A stretch of 64,000 bases of DNA from Pseudohongiella spirulinae (GCF_001444425.1 NZ_CP013189.1:186001-250000), one strand, 5' to 3'. Counted from the first letter of the stretch, positions 49,590 through 57,240 are shown. Notes: a model not told the origin generated them from the letters alone. A program made the numbers and translations.

Positions 49590-49868
49590 ATGATTCGGAG
49601 CTTCAAACACAAGGGATTGGCCAAATTCTTCAAATCCGGCAGTACTGCTGGGATTCAGGCCGATCATGCAAAGCGGCTCCGGCTAATCCTCGGTCGTCTT
49701 CATGCAGCCGCGTCACCAAAGGATATGGATCTGCCAGGGCTTCGGCTTCATGAGCTCACTGGCAACCGTTCAGGTACTTGGTCAGTAATGGTAAGCGGTA
49801 ACTGGCGAGTCACATTTGTTTTTCAAGGTGAAGATGCTGAGGTCGTCAACTATGAAGACTATCATTGA
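49590..49868 (+). CDS. higB: Cassette 46: HigB toxin
   Basis: 92 residues from ATG 49590. MIRSFKHKGLAKFFKSGSTA, IQADHAKRLRLILGRL and SGNWRVTFVFQGEDAEVVNY match the classic HigB ribosome-dependent RNase, ending in YEDYH. It is related to the HigB at 53428. Confidence 0.94.
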   Translation: MIRSFKHKGLAKFFKSGSTAGIQADHAKRLRLILGRLHAAASPKDMDLPGLRLHELTGNRSGTWSVMVSGNWRVTFVFQGEDAEVVNYEDYH

Positions 49869-49877
49869 GGTATCACC

Positions 49878-50165
49878 ATGTTAATGCACAATCCCCCTCA
49901 TCCAGGCGAGGTCATTAAAGAGCTGTGCCTTCAGCCTTTAGGCATCTCAGTGACGGATGCGGCCGAGGCACTCGGTGTCAGCAGGAAGACTCTAAGCGCA
50001 ATTCTCAACGGCCGCGCCGGAATCAGTCCGGAAATGGCTGTACGGCTCTCCATCGCATTCGACACGTCAGCTGAAAGCTGGCTCAACCAACAGTCCCAAT
50101 ACGAGCTATGGCATGCCGAGCAACATAGAGGCGAGCTTCAGGTTAAGAAATTGGTTGCTGCGTGA
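49878..50165 (+). CDS. higA: Cassette 46: HigA antitoxin
   Basis: 95 residues. [40 protein letters not shown] and [20 protein letters not shown] are diagnostic of HigA/VapI-type XRE antitoxins. It begins 9 bases after higB. Confidence 0.94.
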   Translation: MLMHNPPHPGEVIKELCLQPLGISVTDAAEALGVSRKTLSAILNGRAGISPEMAVRLSIAFDTSAESWLNQQSQYELWHAEQHRGELQVKKLVAA

Positions 50166-50172
50166 GAATGGC

Positions 50173-50232
50173 ATATAACCAACGGTTGCAACAGGCGCCG
50201 TTTTACTGCGCTGTTGAACGCGGGCGTTAGCT
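50173..50232 (+). repeat. attC 46
   Basis: 60 bp. Inverse core ATATAAC 50173-50179, core GTTAGCT 50226-50232. Confidence 0.88.
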
Positions 50233-50310
50233 GTCAAATTCGCAGCAAGTACGCTGTAGCAGGAGCTCTGCTAAAGTGATACTATAGTGTCACTTCTGGA
50301 GGGGTAGCCC

Positions 50311-50568
50311 ATGAAAGTTGAACTAGTCACCAACCTCAAGCGTCAAGCAACGAAGATTCTGGCTGATTTGCACGAAAGCAAAGAGGCCGTCTTGATAACC
50401 GAACATGGCCAGCCGTCCGCCTACCTGGTTGATGTTCAGGACTATGAGTTTATGCAGCGCAGACTGGCGCTGCTGGAAGGATTGTCCAAGGGAGAGCGGG
50501 CAATTCTGGAGGGCAAGACAACCTCCCATAGTAAAGCCAAGGAGCGGATGCAGAAGTGGCTGAAGTAG
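50311..50568 (+). CDS. Cassette 47: Phd/YefM-type antitoxin
   Basis: 85 residues. VTNLKRQATKILADLHESKE, AVLITEHGQPSAYLVDVQDY and FMQRRLALLEGLSKGERAIL match the RelB/Phd family. GGAGGGG precedes ATG 50311. The ORF overlaps the toxin by 13 bases. Confidence 0.92.
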   Translation: MKVELVTNLKRQATKILADLHESKEAVLITEHGQPSAYLVDVQDYEFMQRRLALLEGLSKGERAILEGKTTSHSKAKERMQKWLK

Positions 50569-50867
50569 TATGGACAGACCCGGCGTTGGATCAGTTAGAG
50601 GAGATCGCGGAATACATTGCGCTGGATAAGCCAAGCGCGGCTTCCAACCTTGTGAAGACGATCTTCTCTACAGTTGAACGGCTTGAGCAATTCCCGGAGT
50701 CTGGCCATGCGCCACCAGAGCTGCCAGATTCGATCTACCGAGAGCTGTATGTTAGACCTTGCCGGATCTTCTATCGCAAGGAAGATAACGTTGCTCTTAT
50801 CCTGCACGTCATGAGAGAAGAAAGGCAGCTACGCAGATTTCTATTAGAACCTGAGTTGGACAGCTAA
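50556..50867 (+). CDS. Cassette 47: ParE/RelE-type toxin
   Basis: 103 residues from GTG 50556. VVWTDPALDQLEEIAEYIAL, FSTVERLEQFPESG and YRELYVRPCRIFYRKED match ParE/RelE toxins. The stop lies in the attC inverse core. Confidence 0.92.
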   Translation: MAEVVWTDPALDQLEEIAEYIALDKPSAASNLVKTIFSTVERLEQFPESGHAPPELPDSIYRELYVRPCRIFYRKEDNVALILHVMREERQLRRFLLEPELDS

Positions 50868-50919
50868 CCATCAATTGCAGGCGACCAGGCAAGCTGGCGC
50901 GTGAATAGGGGCGTTAGCC
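50862..50919 (+). repeat. attC 47
   Basis: 58 bp. Inverse core AGCTAAC 50862-50868, core GTTAGCC 50913-50919; short type. Confidence 0.9.
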
Positions 50920-51006
50920 AGCATTTCGTCGTCAGTATCAACATCAGTGGGCACCGATTGAATATTGCTCTTGCAAAAGCGTATCCAAATGGATACGATC
51001 TGCCAC

Positions 51007-51321
51007 ATGTACTACATCCAGCGAACAGACGAGTTTGATGGTTGGCTCTCCAAGCTCAAGGATATTAGGGCTCGGGCTAAGATCGTAGCCCGTATTCGCT
51101 CAGCGGAATTGGGTAATCTCGGCGACGTAGAGCCCATAGGCGACGGGCTTAGCGAGTTACGAATACATTACGGACCGGGATATCGGATTTATTTGAAACA
51201 AAAAGGAAGGATTCTGCTGCTCGTCTTGTGTGCTGGTACGAAGAAAACCCAAGGTAAGGATATCGAAAGGGCAAAGTCTCTGGTTAAGAAGTACGAGGAT
51301 ATTCTAAATGAGTGGTCTTAA
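51007..51321 (+). CDS. Cassette 48: HigB2/RelE-like toxin (Gp49 superfamily)
   Basis: 104 residues from ATG 51007; an in-frame TTG at 50965 is less likely. YYIQRTDEFDGWLSKLKDIR, ARIRSAELGNLGDVEPIGDG and ELRIHYGPGYRIYLKQKGRI match the addiction-module killer family. It overlaps the antitoxin by 14 bases. Confidence 0.92.
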   Translation: MYYIQRTDEFDGWLSKLKDIRARAKIVARIRSAELGNLGDVEPIGDGLSELRIHYGPGYRIYLKQKGRILLLVLCAGTKKTQGKDIERAKSLVKKYEDILNEWS

Positions 51322-51586
51322 ACAATTTGATGCGGCTGATTATCTGGACAGCGAGGAGATGATCGCTGAGTATTTATCTGAAGCCTTGGAAGATGAAAAC
51401 CCCGATGTGTTTCTGGCAGCTGTTTCAGATGTCGCAAAGGCTCGTGGAATGACTGCTATCGCTAACAGTACCGGCTTGGGTCGCGAAAGCCTGTATAAAG
51501 CACTGACTCCAGGGGCAAAGCCTCGCTATGAAACAATCGTTAAGGTCTTGCACGGGCTGGGTGTAAGGTTGACGGTACAACCTTGA
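51308..51586 (+). CDS. Cassette 48: HigA2-like antitoxin
   Basis: 92 residues. FDAADYLDSEEMIAEYLSEA, DVFLAAVSDVAKARGMTAIA and LGRESLYKALTPGAKPRYET match the probable addiction-module antidote family with a C-terminal helix-turn-helix. Confidence 0.92.
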   Translation: MSGLKQFDAADYLDSEEMIAEYLSEALEDENPDVFLAAVSDVAKARGMTAIANSTGLGRESLYKALTPGAKPRYETIVKVLHGLGVRLTVQP

Positions 51587-51599
51587 TCAGCTGGTTGCT

Positions 51600-51677
51600 G
51601 ACTAACAATCTCATGCAGTTCGCGCCTTTGGCGCTGGACGCAACCTGCGGTTGCACCGCTGATGAAGGGCGTTAGCA
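51600..51677 (+). repeat. attC 48
   Basis: 78 bp. Inverse core GACTAAC 51600-51606, core GTTAGCA 51671-51677. Confidence 0.92.
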
Positions 51678-51734
51678 GCTATCTCCAGATTTGACACCCT
51701 TGCCAAATGAGTAAAAAAGGAATAATTTATACTC

Positions 51735-51998
51735 ATGAGCGACTTCGAATACGATGACGATAAAAGCCAGGCCAATCTGGAAAAGCACGGAATCGACTTT
51801 CTGGATGCCCAGGCTCTCTGGAAAGACCCTGACCTGCTCGAAATCCAGGCGAGATCAGATGACGAACCGCGTTTTCTGGTCATAGGCCTTATAGGCCTAA
51901 AACATTGGTCTGCCGTCGTCACTTACAGAAACGGAACAATTCGGCTCATTTCTGTGAGGCGCTCCCGCAAAAGAGAGGTAGAACTGTATGAAAGCTAA
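51735..51998 (+). CDS. brnT: Cassette 49: BrnT toxin
   Basis: 87 residues. FEYDDDKSQANLEKHGIDFL, DAQALWKDPDLLEI and IRLISVRRSRKREVELYES are canonical BrnT. It is a different subfamily from the two reverse-oriented BrnT copies. It overlaps brnA by 11 bases. Confidence 0.94.
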   Translation: MSDFEYDDDKSQANLEKHGIDFLDAQALWKDPDLLEIQARSDDEPRFLVIGLIGLKHWSAVVTYRNGTIRLISVRRSRKREVELYES

Positions 51999-52257
51999 AG
52001 ATTTTGATCAGAAATTTGATCAAGGCAAGAAAGACATTATTGACGATCTTGATCTGTCCACGGCGCGTCGTGTCAACCAGGAACAGAAGCGCATAAATGT
52101 CGACTTTCCTTCGTGGGTAGTAGAGTCGTTGGATCGTGAAGCGGCTCGTATCGGTGTTACTCGACAGTCGATCATTAAGGTTTGGCTGGTTGAGCGTTTA
52201 AAAGCAGAGGCTGCTAACAAACCGCTCAATGGTGACGCCGCAAGCGGCACACATTAG
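51988..52257 (+). CDS. brnA: Cassette 49: BrnA antitoxin, reading into its attC
   Basis: 89 residues. INVDFPSWVVESLDREAARI and GVTRQSIIKVWLVERLK form the ribbon-helix-helix. The last 15 residues (ANKPLNGDAASGTH at the end) are translated from the attC itself, since the frame misses the inverse-core TAA. The natural end was probably altered when the attC was joined or mutated. Confidence 0.9.
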   Translation: MKAKDFDQKFDQGKKDIIDDLDLSTARRVNQEQKRINVDFPSWVVESLDREAARIGVTRQSIIKVWLVERLKAEAANKPLNGDAASGTH

Positions 52258-52259
52258 CG
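52212..52259 (+). repeat. attC 49 (degenerate)
   Basis: 48 bp. Inverse core TGCTAAC 52212-52218. The 3' core reads ATTAGCG (52253-52259), with A in place of the invariant G at the cut position. Stem GACGCCGCAAGCGGC remains. It is probably inactive, locking cassettes 49 and 50 together. Confidence 0.7.
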
Positions 52260-52325
52260 GCCAAAGGTCGAGCCGGTCGCATCATTGGGGTTGCAAAAGT
52301 CCCAAAATGGGACTAAAGTCTTGTT

Positions 52326-52628
52326 ATGCGCATCATTGCATTATCAACGCTGAAAAAATTCTGGGAGAGCTCGCCTTCCTACGCGGACTCTATCGAGCCA
52401 GGAATGGCCTGGTATCGAGAAGCCTTGAAGGCCGATTGGTCTACTCCCAATGAGGTGAAAGCACAATTCTCAAATGCCAGCGTTTTGCGCGATGGTCGTG
52501 TGGTTTTTAATATCGCCGGAAACAAGTATCGAGTCGTGGTTTGGATCAACTACGCTTACCGCGTCGTTTACATCCGGTTCATCGGAACCCACAAGCAGTA
52601 CGACGAAATTGATGCTCAAACAATTTGA
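52326..52628 (+). CDS. higB: Cassette 50: HigB-type toxin (HigB_toxin family)
   Basis: 100 residues. MRIIALSTLKKFWESSPSYA, DGRVVFNIAGNKYRVVVWIN and YRVVYIRFIGTHKQYDEIDA are hallmarks of the HigB mRNA interferase family with the terminal HxxYD. The antitoxin starts 8 bases after the stop. Confidence 0.94.
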   Translation: MRIIALSTLKKFWESSPSYADSIEPGMAWYREALKADWSTPNEVKAQFSNASVLRDGRVVFNIAGNKYRVVVWINYAYRVVYIRFIGTHKQYDEIDAQTI

Positions 52629-52636
52629 GGTGTCCA

Positions 52637-53017
52637 ATGGAAATTCGCCCAATTAAAACTGAAGCTGACTACGAGGCTACCCTAAAAGAAATTGAAGGTC
52701 TGATGTCCGCTGAGCCGGACTCGCCCCAAGGGGATCGGCTGGATGTGCTTGTAACGCTCGTTGAGGCTTACGAACGGGAGCACTATCCAATCGGCTTCCC
52801 AGATCCTGTCGAAGCCATCAAATTCCGAATGGAGCAGCAGGGTCTTAGCGTCGAGGATCTCGTCCCGGTTATTGGTCGCAAGAACCGAGTGTATGAAGTT
52901 CTGGCCCGAAAACGACCACTGACCCTTCGCATGATTGAAGGGCTGCACGAGACATTTTCAATTCCTGCGGAAAGTTTGTTAAAGCACAGCTCCAACCAAA
53001 GTAACCATGCTGCGTAG
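52637..53017 (+). CDS. higA: Cassette 50: HigA-type antitoxin
   Basis: 126 residues from ATG 52637. MEIRPIKTEADYEATLKEIE, HYPIGFPDPVEAIKFRMEQQ and LVPVIGRKNRVYEVLARKRP match the long HigA antitoxins that accompany this HigB type. Confidence 0.94.
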   Translation: MEIRPIKTEADYEATLKEIEGLMSAEPDSPQGDRLDVLVTLVEAYEREHYPIGFPDPVEAIKFRMEQQGLSVEDLVPVIGRKNRVYEVLARKRPLTLRMIEGLHETFSIPAESLLKHSSNQSNHAA

Positions 53018-53032
53018 GGCTGGCGAGTTGGC

Positions 53033-53110
53033 TGCTAACAATCTCATGCAGTTCGTGCCTTCGGCGCCGGATGTAACCTACCGTTGCACCGCTGATGAAG
53101 GGCGTTATGC
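53033..53110 (+). repeat. attC 50
   Basis: 78 bp. Inverse core TGCTAAC 53033-53039, core GTTATGC 53104-53110. Confidence 0.92.
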
Positions 53111-53140
53111 GGCTATTTGATTATCGAGGTTAACGACAAG

Positions 53141-53383
53141 ATGGAAGAAGAGTTTGAACTTGAGATGAGCCCGCTGTGCCATGAAATTACAGACAGCGGT
53201 AAGACGGTTACAGTTGAGATATATCGAGGTGGTGGGAGTGACTGGCACCTGGAAGTCGTGGACGAGTTCAATAACTCGACGGTCTGGGATGATCAATTTC
53301 CCACGGATATTGCGGCCTTAGAGGAGGCTAGATCGACCATCCGTGATGAAGGAATTGAATCGCTAATTGGTACTCCATCCTGA
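53141..53383 (+). CDS. Cassette 51, gene 1: small hypothetical protein
   Basis: 80 residues from ATG 53141 (TTG 53117 is an alternative). VTVEIYRGGGSDWHLEVVDE, STVWDDQFPTDIAALEEA and IRDEGIESLIG suggest a small alpha/beta fold seen as a conserved hypothetical protein in proteobacteria. No attC separates it from the following higBA, so the pair travels as one cassette. Confidence 0.7.
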   Translation: MEEEFELEMSPLCHEITDSGKTVTVEIYRGGGSDWHLEVVDEFNNSTVWDDQFPTDIAALEEARSTIRDEGIESLIGTPS

Positions 53384-53392
53384 TCAAGTGGA

Positions 53393-53420
53393 TTGACACT
53401 GTTGCGCAACGCGCTACACT
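53393..53420 (+). promoter_or_regulatory. Promoter of the cassette 51 higBA operon
   Basis: TTGACA at 53393-53398, a 16-base spacer and TACACT at 53415-53420, directly before the higB GTG at 53428. The spacer palindrome GTTGCGCAAC at 53401-53410 may be the HigA operator. Confidence 0.75.
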
Positions 53421-53427
53421 ATGGCTC

Positions 53428-53706
53428 GTGATCAAGACTTTCAAGCACAAGGGACTGAAGCTTTTCTACGACACCGGCAGCACGCGAGGGATTCAGGCAT
53501 CACATGTCGCCCGCCTTCGGATGCAGTTGGTGGCGCTCGATACTGCCCAAGAGCTGTCAGATCTTGATATTCCAGGATACAAGCTGCACCCGATGAAAGG
53601 TGACAAAAAAGGCATATGGGCAATTTCCGTGAGTGGGAATTGGCGATTGACCTTCGAGTTTCGGGATGGGCATGTGTATCTTCTGATGTACGAGGACTAT
53701 CACTAA
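53428..53706 (+). CDS. higB: Cassette 51: HigB toxin
   Basis: 92 residues from GTG 53428. FKHKGLKLFYDTGSTRGIQA, LDIPGYKLHPMKGDKKGIWA and SGNWRLTFEFRDGHVYLLMY match HigB, ending YEDYH. The stop overlaps the higA start (TAATG). Confidence 0.94.
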   Translation: MIKTFKHKGLKLFYDTGSTRGIQASHVARLRMQLVALDTAQELSDLDIPGYKLHPMKGDKKGIWAISVSGNWRLTFEFRDGHVYLLMYEDYH

Positions 53707-53999
53707 TGGCTATGTACAACCCACCGCACCCAGGAGAGTTTATCTCCGCGACATACATGGAGCCCTTTGGGCTTAGTTGTCGCTATCTTGCTGAGCAACT
53801 TGATGTTTCTCCGTCCACGTTAAATCGGATTTTGAAACTGCAAAGCGGCGTCAGTCCCGAAATGGCATTAAGATTATCCAAGGCGCTGGGTCGTAGCCCA
53901 GAAAGCTGGCTTGCGATGCAGGATGCCTATGATCTATGGCATGCGAGCAAGAGCATTCGATTGGACCGAGTACAGAAAGTTGAACTCACAGCCGCATAA
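53706..53999 (+). CDS. higA: Cassette 51: HigA antitoxin
   Basis: 97 residues from ATG 53706. NPPHPGEFISATYMEPFGLS, CRYLAEQLDVSPSTLNRIL and VSPEMALRLSKALGRSPESW are typical HigA. The stop lies in the attC inverse core. Confidence 0.94.
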   Translation: MAMYNPPHPGEFISATYMEPFGLSCRYLAEQLDVSPSTLNRILKLQSGVSPEMALRLSKALGRSPESWLAMQDAYDLWHASKSIRLDRVQKVELTAA

Positions 54000-54071
54000 C
54001 CAGGCGCATCAATCGCCGCCTGCGGCGGCTGGGACGCTCGCAAGTTCGCGCCCTTGTGCGAGGCGTTATGT
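53994..54071 (+). repeat. attC 51
   Basis: 78 bp. Inverse core GCATAAC 53994-54000, core GTTATGT 54065-54071. Confidence 0.92.
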
Positions 54072-54072
54072 G

Positions 54073-54465
54073 TCACCGCACCTCAGCAAGATTAAGATGC
54101 TGAACAAAAGGTTTAAAGTCTTTGTCAGAGAAAAGTAAGGGCACTTTATGTTCAATACAGTAGGTCGCAATAATGACGTCCGCCGTCTTGCGTATGGTAA
54201 TGCCCATTTTTCTAAGCTTGCGAAAATTATCCGCGCTTTTTATTGCCAATTCCTTGCCAAGCATTTCAACTACGGTAAGTTCGTCCATAATCGATTTGGC
54301 AATCCGGTAGTCTTTGTCATTTCGGAAGCCTTGCAGAACTTCAGTAAGCAGCAGGTCACCGACCCCAACAGCTCTCACCCCAAGGCTCCTGTCCAGGATT
54401 TCAACTTGAGGGGTGTCATTGCCAAGGAAGTAGTCTATCCAGACACTGGAATCGACAAGTATCAC
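54073..54465 (-). CDS. vapC: Cassette 52: VapC PIN-domain toxin
   Basis: 130 residues. MILVDSSVWIDYFLGNDT, GVGDLLLTEVLQGFRND, IRKTADVIIATYCIEHKVPL and LLFSDKDFKPF carry the PIN acidic residues of VapC. It is reverse-oriented and overlaps vapB in ATGA. Confidence 0.94.
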   Translation of the reverse strand: MILVDSSVWIDYFLGNDTPQVEILDRSLGVRAVGVGDLLLTEVLQGFRNDKDYRIAKSIMDELTVVEMLGKELAIKSADNFRKLRKMGITIRKTADVIIATYCIEHKVPLLFSDKDFKPFVQHLNLAEVR

Positions 54466-54656
54466 GACGCGCTTCTCATATCGTCCAAATCACCTTCCCA
54501 CTTCAGCTTACCTCTGTATTTTCGTATCTCGGCTTGTTTTTGCAGTCTCACCAATGTCTTAAGGCCCAGCTCAACGGCGTCCTTCTTGGTTTTTAGGCCG
54601 GTGACTTTCAAGGCGTCTTCCATTAACTTGTCATCTATATCTATATTCGTACGCAT
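54462..54656 (-). CDS. vapB: Cassette 52: VapB antitoxin
   Basis: 64 residues. MRTNIDIDDKLMEDALKVTG and LKTKKDAVELGLKTLVRLQK match the VapB family, with the basic GKLKWEGDLDDMR tail typical of it. It is the first gene of the reverse operon, with its promoter in 54657-54713. Confidence 0.94.
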   Translation of the reverse strand: MRTNIDIDDKLMEDALKVTGLKTKKDAVELGLKTLVRLQKQAEIRKYRGKLKWEGDLDDMRSAS

Positions 54657-54713
54657 GGGCTTATTACTCCTGACTCACTTTGCTTCATGGTGTATATTTT
54701 ATAGCATGCATAC

Positions 54714-54770
54714 ACATAGCAATCAATTGCACGCGACCAGCAAACTGGCGCGTGAATACGGGCGTTAGCC
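54714..54770 (+). repeat. attC 52
   Basis: 57 bp. Inverse core ACATAGC 54714-54720 (one mismatch to AAC), core GTTAGCC 54764-54770; short type. Confidence 0.85.
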
Positions 54771-54838
54771 GTCATTCTCCAGCTGAGTGCCATTCTGGCA
54801 AGTCTTGACATGGTACTAATAAGTGGTACTATTTGGAA

Positions 54839-55093
54839 ATGAAGCGTAAGCACCAAAAAACCCTGGAATCAATCTTTGCCCGTCCGGTAAGCGCTAATAT
54901 CCAATGGCGTGACATCGAGGCATTGTTCGTCGAGCTTGGAGCGGAGATTACGGAGCGCGAAGGTAGCCGGGTTGCCGTGGTGCTTTTCGGTGAGGTTCGA
55001 GTTTTTCATCGCCCTCATCCAAGTCCAAATACTGACAAAGGTGCTGTAGCCAGTATTCGCAAGTGGCTAGAGCAGCATAGGGTATCACTATGA
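54839..55093 (+). CDS. hicA: Cassette 53: HicA-type toxin
   Basis: 84 residues from ATG 54839. KTLESIFARPVSANIQWRDI, EALFVELGAEITEREGSRVA and FHRPHPSPNTDKGAVASIRK match HicA toxins of the GSR subtype, which lack the SSH His. Overlaps hicB in ATGA. Confidence 0.92.
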   Translation: MKRKHQKTLESIFARPVSANIQWRDIEALFVELGAEITEREGSRVAVVLFGEVRVFHRPHPSPNTDKGAVASIRKWLEQHRVSL

Positions 55094-55428
55094 ATACAAT
55101 GACATATGATGGTTATCACGCCAAAATTGAGTATGACGCAGAGTTGGATACATTTAGAGGTGAAATTCTAGGGTTGAATGGAGGCGCAGATTTTTATGGC
55201 CGCAACCCGAAGGAGCTGCGAGCAGAATTTAAGAAGTCGTTACACGTCTTTCTTGAGGTATGCAAAGAGAAAGGTATCGAGCCTCGCCGCCATTATTCAG
55301 GTAAATTTAATCTCCGAATCCCGCCTGAGCTGCATGAACAATTGGCCATTGCGGCGCAAGTAAAAGGTACAAGCGTCAATAAACTCGCGCAAGAGGCACT
55401 TCAGAAAGAGATACGAGATGCCGGCTAA
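55090..55428 (+). CDS. hicB: Cassette 53: HicB-type antitoxin
   Basis: 112 residues. YDGYHAKIEYDAELDTFRGE, LNGGADFYGRNPKELRAEFK and GKFNLRIPPELHEQLAIAAQ form the HicB lobe plus ribbon-helix-helix. The stop lies in the attC inverse core. Confidence 0.94.
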   Translation: MNTMTYDGYHAKIEYDAELDTFRGEILGLNGGADFYGRNPKELRAEFKKSLHVFLEVCKEKGIEPRRHYSGKFNLRIPPELHEQLAIAAQVKGTSVNKLAQEALQKEIRDAG

Positions 55429-55500
55429 CAATCTCATGCAGTTCGCGCCTTCGGCGCCGGATGCAACCTCCGGTTGCGCCTCTGATGAAGGGCGTTAGTG
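55423..55500 (+). repeat. attC 53
   Basis: 78 bp. Inverse core GGCTAAC 55423-55429, core GTTAGTG 55494-55500. Confidence 0.92.
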
Positions 55501-55504
55501 CTTG

Positions 55505-55777
55505 TCAGGCTCGGCGGCTTTCCTCCACGTCGTCAGACAGCCAGACCTTGATCAGTGACTGGTAAGGCATATCTCGTTTGTTTGCCTCAATCTTGATTTG
55601 ATCCAAAAGTGACTCAGGCAGTCTAAGAGAGATAGTCTTGGTGGAGGGTTTCAGATTCGGCAACTGTGCACGCTTGGCCTGCTTCCAGTCAACGTACTCT
55701 GTCGAGTCGTGGTTTTCCCAGAAAGCACGCTCTTCGGCTTCACACTTGAACTCAGGGGTCTTTTTAGCTTTGCTCAT
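55505..55777 (-). CDS. brnA: Cassette 54: BrnA-family antitoxin, paralog of cassette 24
   Basis: 90 residues, 84 identical to the copy at 30822. TKTISLRLPESLLDQIKIEA is the ribbon-helix-helix. It overlaps brnT by 14 bases, in reverse orientation as in cassette 24. Confidence 0.92.
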   Translation of the reverse strand: MSKAKKTPEFKCEAEERAFWENHDSTEYVDWKQAKRAQLPNLKPSTKTISLRLPESLLDQIKIEANKRDMPYQSLIKVWLSDDVEESRRA

Positions 55778-56063
55778 AATTCTTCCGCTCCTTACGGTGC
55801 ATATTACGGGCGGAAATCACTCGGATCAGACTCCCTGCGCCTTGTAAGGTAAATGTAATGTGTAGCTGCCGTCGGTCATCCGTTATACCTAAAGCATGGA
55901 ATCGAGGCTCTTGCTGGCTAGGCTTTTGGTCTGCCAGTATCAGAAGAGGCTGGTTGAAAAAGACCTGCTCCGCCTCCGACTGGCGCACCGAATGCTTATC
56001 CTTGCTCTTCCGAGCATTGCCTTCGTCCCAGTCAAACCCGGTAATTTGCGTCCAGTCAATCAT
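55764..56063 (-). CDS. brnT: Cassette 54: BrnT-family toxin, paralog of cassette 24
   Basis: 99 residues. TGFDWDEGNARKSKDKHSVR, AEQVFFNQPLLI and GSLIRVISARNMHRKERK match BrnT, with about 85-90 percent identity to the cassette 24 toxin. Both toxins look intact, so cross-neutralisation between copies is possible. Confidence 0.93.
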   Translation of the reverse strand: MIDWTQITGFDWDEGNARKSKDKHSVRQSEAEQVFFNQPLLILADQKPSQQEPRFHALGITDDRRQLHITFTLQGAGSLIRVISARNMHRKERKNYEQS

Positions 56064-56101
56064 GTTTGTATATTATCACCATATACACTATCTGCAAGCC
56101 G

Positions 56102-56192
56102 CACTAACAATTGATTGCAGTTCGTTTCGGCCCTATCGGGCCTCCACTTGACGCGGCCTGGCGGCCACGCCACTGAATAAACGGCGTTATGT
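56102..56192 (+). repeat. attC 54
   Basis: 91 bp. Inverse core CACTAAC 56102-56108, core GTTATGT 56186-56192. Paralogous to attC 24. Confidence 0.9.
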
Positions 56193-56195
56193 GTC

Positions 56196-56245
56196 TTGAC
56201 CGCACCTATCGATAGGGGTATCGTAATACCAGTTCGTTATCGATA
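56196..56245 (+). promoter_or_regulatory. Promoter and twin operators of the cassette 55 TA operon
   Basis: TTGACC at 56196-56201 and TATCGT at 56219-56224 (17-base spacer) form a plausible promoter. The palindromes CCTATCGATAGG (56205-56216) and TATCGATA (56238-56245) repeat the same core and probably bind the AbrB-type antitoxin. Confidence 0.65.
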
Positions 56246-56254
56246 GGTGTTGTA

Positions 56255-56461
56255 ATGACCTCAGTAACTGTATCGCCAAAGTATCAGATTGTAATTCCTA
56301 AAGAAATTCGGGAATCTATGGGTATTGTATCTGGACAGAAAGTTCAGATCATGTCCTATCAAGGGCGGATTGAGGTCATTCCTCTTAAGCCTATGAAAGA
56401 AATGAAAGGATTTCTGAAAGGCATTGATACCACCGTAGCCAGGGAAGAAGATCGCATATGA
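56255..56461 (+). CDS. Cassette 55: AbrB/SpoVT-type antitoxin
   Basis: 68 residues. SVTVSPKYQIVIPKEIRESM and GIVSGQKVQIMSYQGRIEVI are the swapped-hairpin AbrB fold used by VapB-type antitoxins. Overlaps the PIN toxin start in ATGA. Twin palindromes upstream are its likely operators. Confidence 0.94.
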   Translation: MTSVTVSPKYQIVIPKEIRESMGIVSGQKVQIMSYQGRIEVIPLKPMKEMKGFLKGIDTTVAREEDRI

Positions 56462-56838
56462 ATGTCGTTGATTCTTCGGCCTGGTTGTCGTATTTCGCTG
56501 GTGACAACAATGCGGTAGTATTTTCCGGGCCAATTGAAGAGATATCGGAATTGCTTGTGCCAAGCATCACTATCACAGAAGTCTTCAAGAATGTTCTGCG
56601 CCAACGTGGAGAAGACGCCGCCTTGATTGTCACCGCCCACATGAAGCAAGGCAGGGTGATTCCTCTGGATTCTGAGCTCGCTATGGATGCTGCCAAATTT
56701 GGCGTGCTTCACAAGCTACCTTTGGCGGATAGCATAATCTTTGCGACAGCTCAGAAGTATGCTGCAGCGCTCTGGACTCAAGATAATGATTTTGAGGGAT
56801 TGGAGAGCGTCAGGTACATCTCCAGGAAAAGCACATAA
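56458..56838 (+). CDS. Cassette 55: PIN-domain toxin (VapC type)
   Basis: 126 residues. MNVVDSSAWLSYFAGDNN, VPSITITEVFKNVLRQRGED, LPLADSIIFATAQKYAAALW and TQDNDFEGLESVRYI carry the PIN active-site acids. The stop lies in the attC inverse core. Confidence 0.94.
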   Translation: MNVVDSSAWLSYFAGDNNAVVFSGPIEEISELLVPSITITEVFKNVLRQRGEDAALIVTAHMKQGRVIPLDSELAMDAAKFGVLHKLPLADSIIFATAQKYAAALWTQDNDFEGLESVRYISRKST

Positions 56839-56910
56839 CAGTCCCATGCAGTTCGCGCCTTCGGCGCCGGATGCAGCCTGCGGTTGCACCGCTGTTGAAG
56901 GGCGTTATGC
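56833..56910 (+). repeat. attC 55
   Basis: 78 bp. Inverse core ACATAAC 56833-56839, core GTTATGC 56904-56910. Confidence 0.92.
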
Positions 56911-57240
56911 AGCGTGAGGCTCGCCAGCGGAGATAGCTTTGGCTACATCTTTGGGTGAAGCCCCCAAGGCCAGGAGTGATTTCATGATCAGGTCGATTGA
57001 GACGCTAGGGTCGCCAGCTTCCATTTTTGCTATTCGTGACTGGCTGGAGTGAACCATTTTGGCTAATTCAAACTGGCTCAATTTGTTGTCGAGTCTGCGT
57101 TGCCGCAGGGTATGGCTCAGGGCAAGCTTCATCTCAATATACGCAGACTCTTCCGGGGTCAGCCCCAGAAATTCATCGGCGCTGCCGACTTTCCATCCGG
57201 CTGCCTCTAATTTCGTTCGCTTACTTACTTGCATCGTCAT
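56905..57240 (-). CDS. Cassette 56: XRE-family antitoxin
   Basis: 111 residues from ATG 57240 (57234 and 57270 are alternatives). VGSADEFLGLTPEESAYIEM, LRQRRLDNKLSQFELAKMVH and SSQSRIAKMEAGDPSVSIDL match antitoxins paired with Gp49-like toxins. Overlaps the toxin by 20 bases. The TAA stop is formed by the attC 55 core. Confidence 0.93.
   Translation of the reverse strand: MTMQVSKRTKLEAAGWKVGSADEFLGLTPEESAYIEMKLALSHTLRQRRLDNKLSQFELAKMVHSSQSRIAKMEAGDPSVSIDLIMKSLLALGASPKDVAKAISAGEPHAA

Noticed and set aside
54148..54768. 206-codon open frame on the plus strand
   Set aside because: It is antisense to the well-supported vapBC pair and has no domain of its own.
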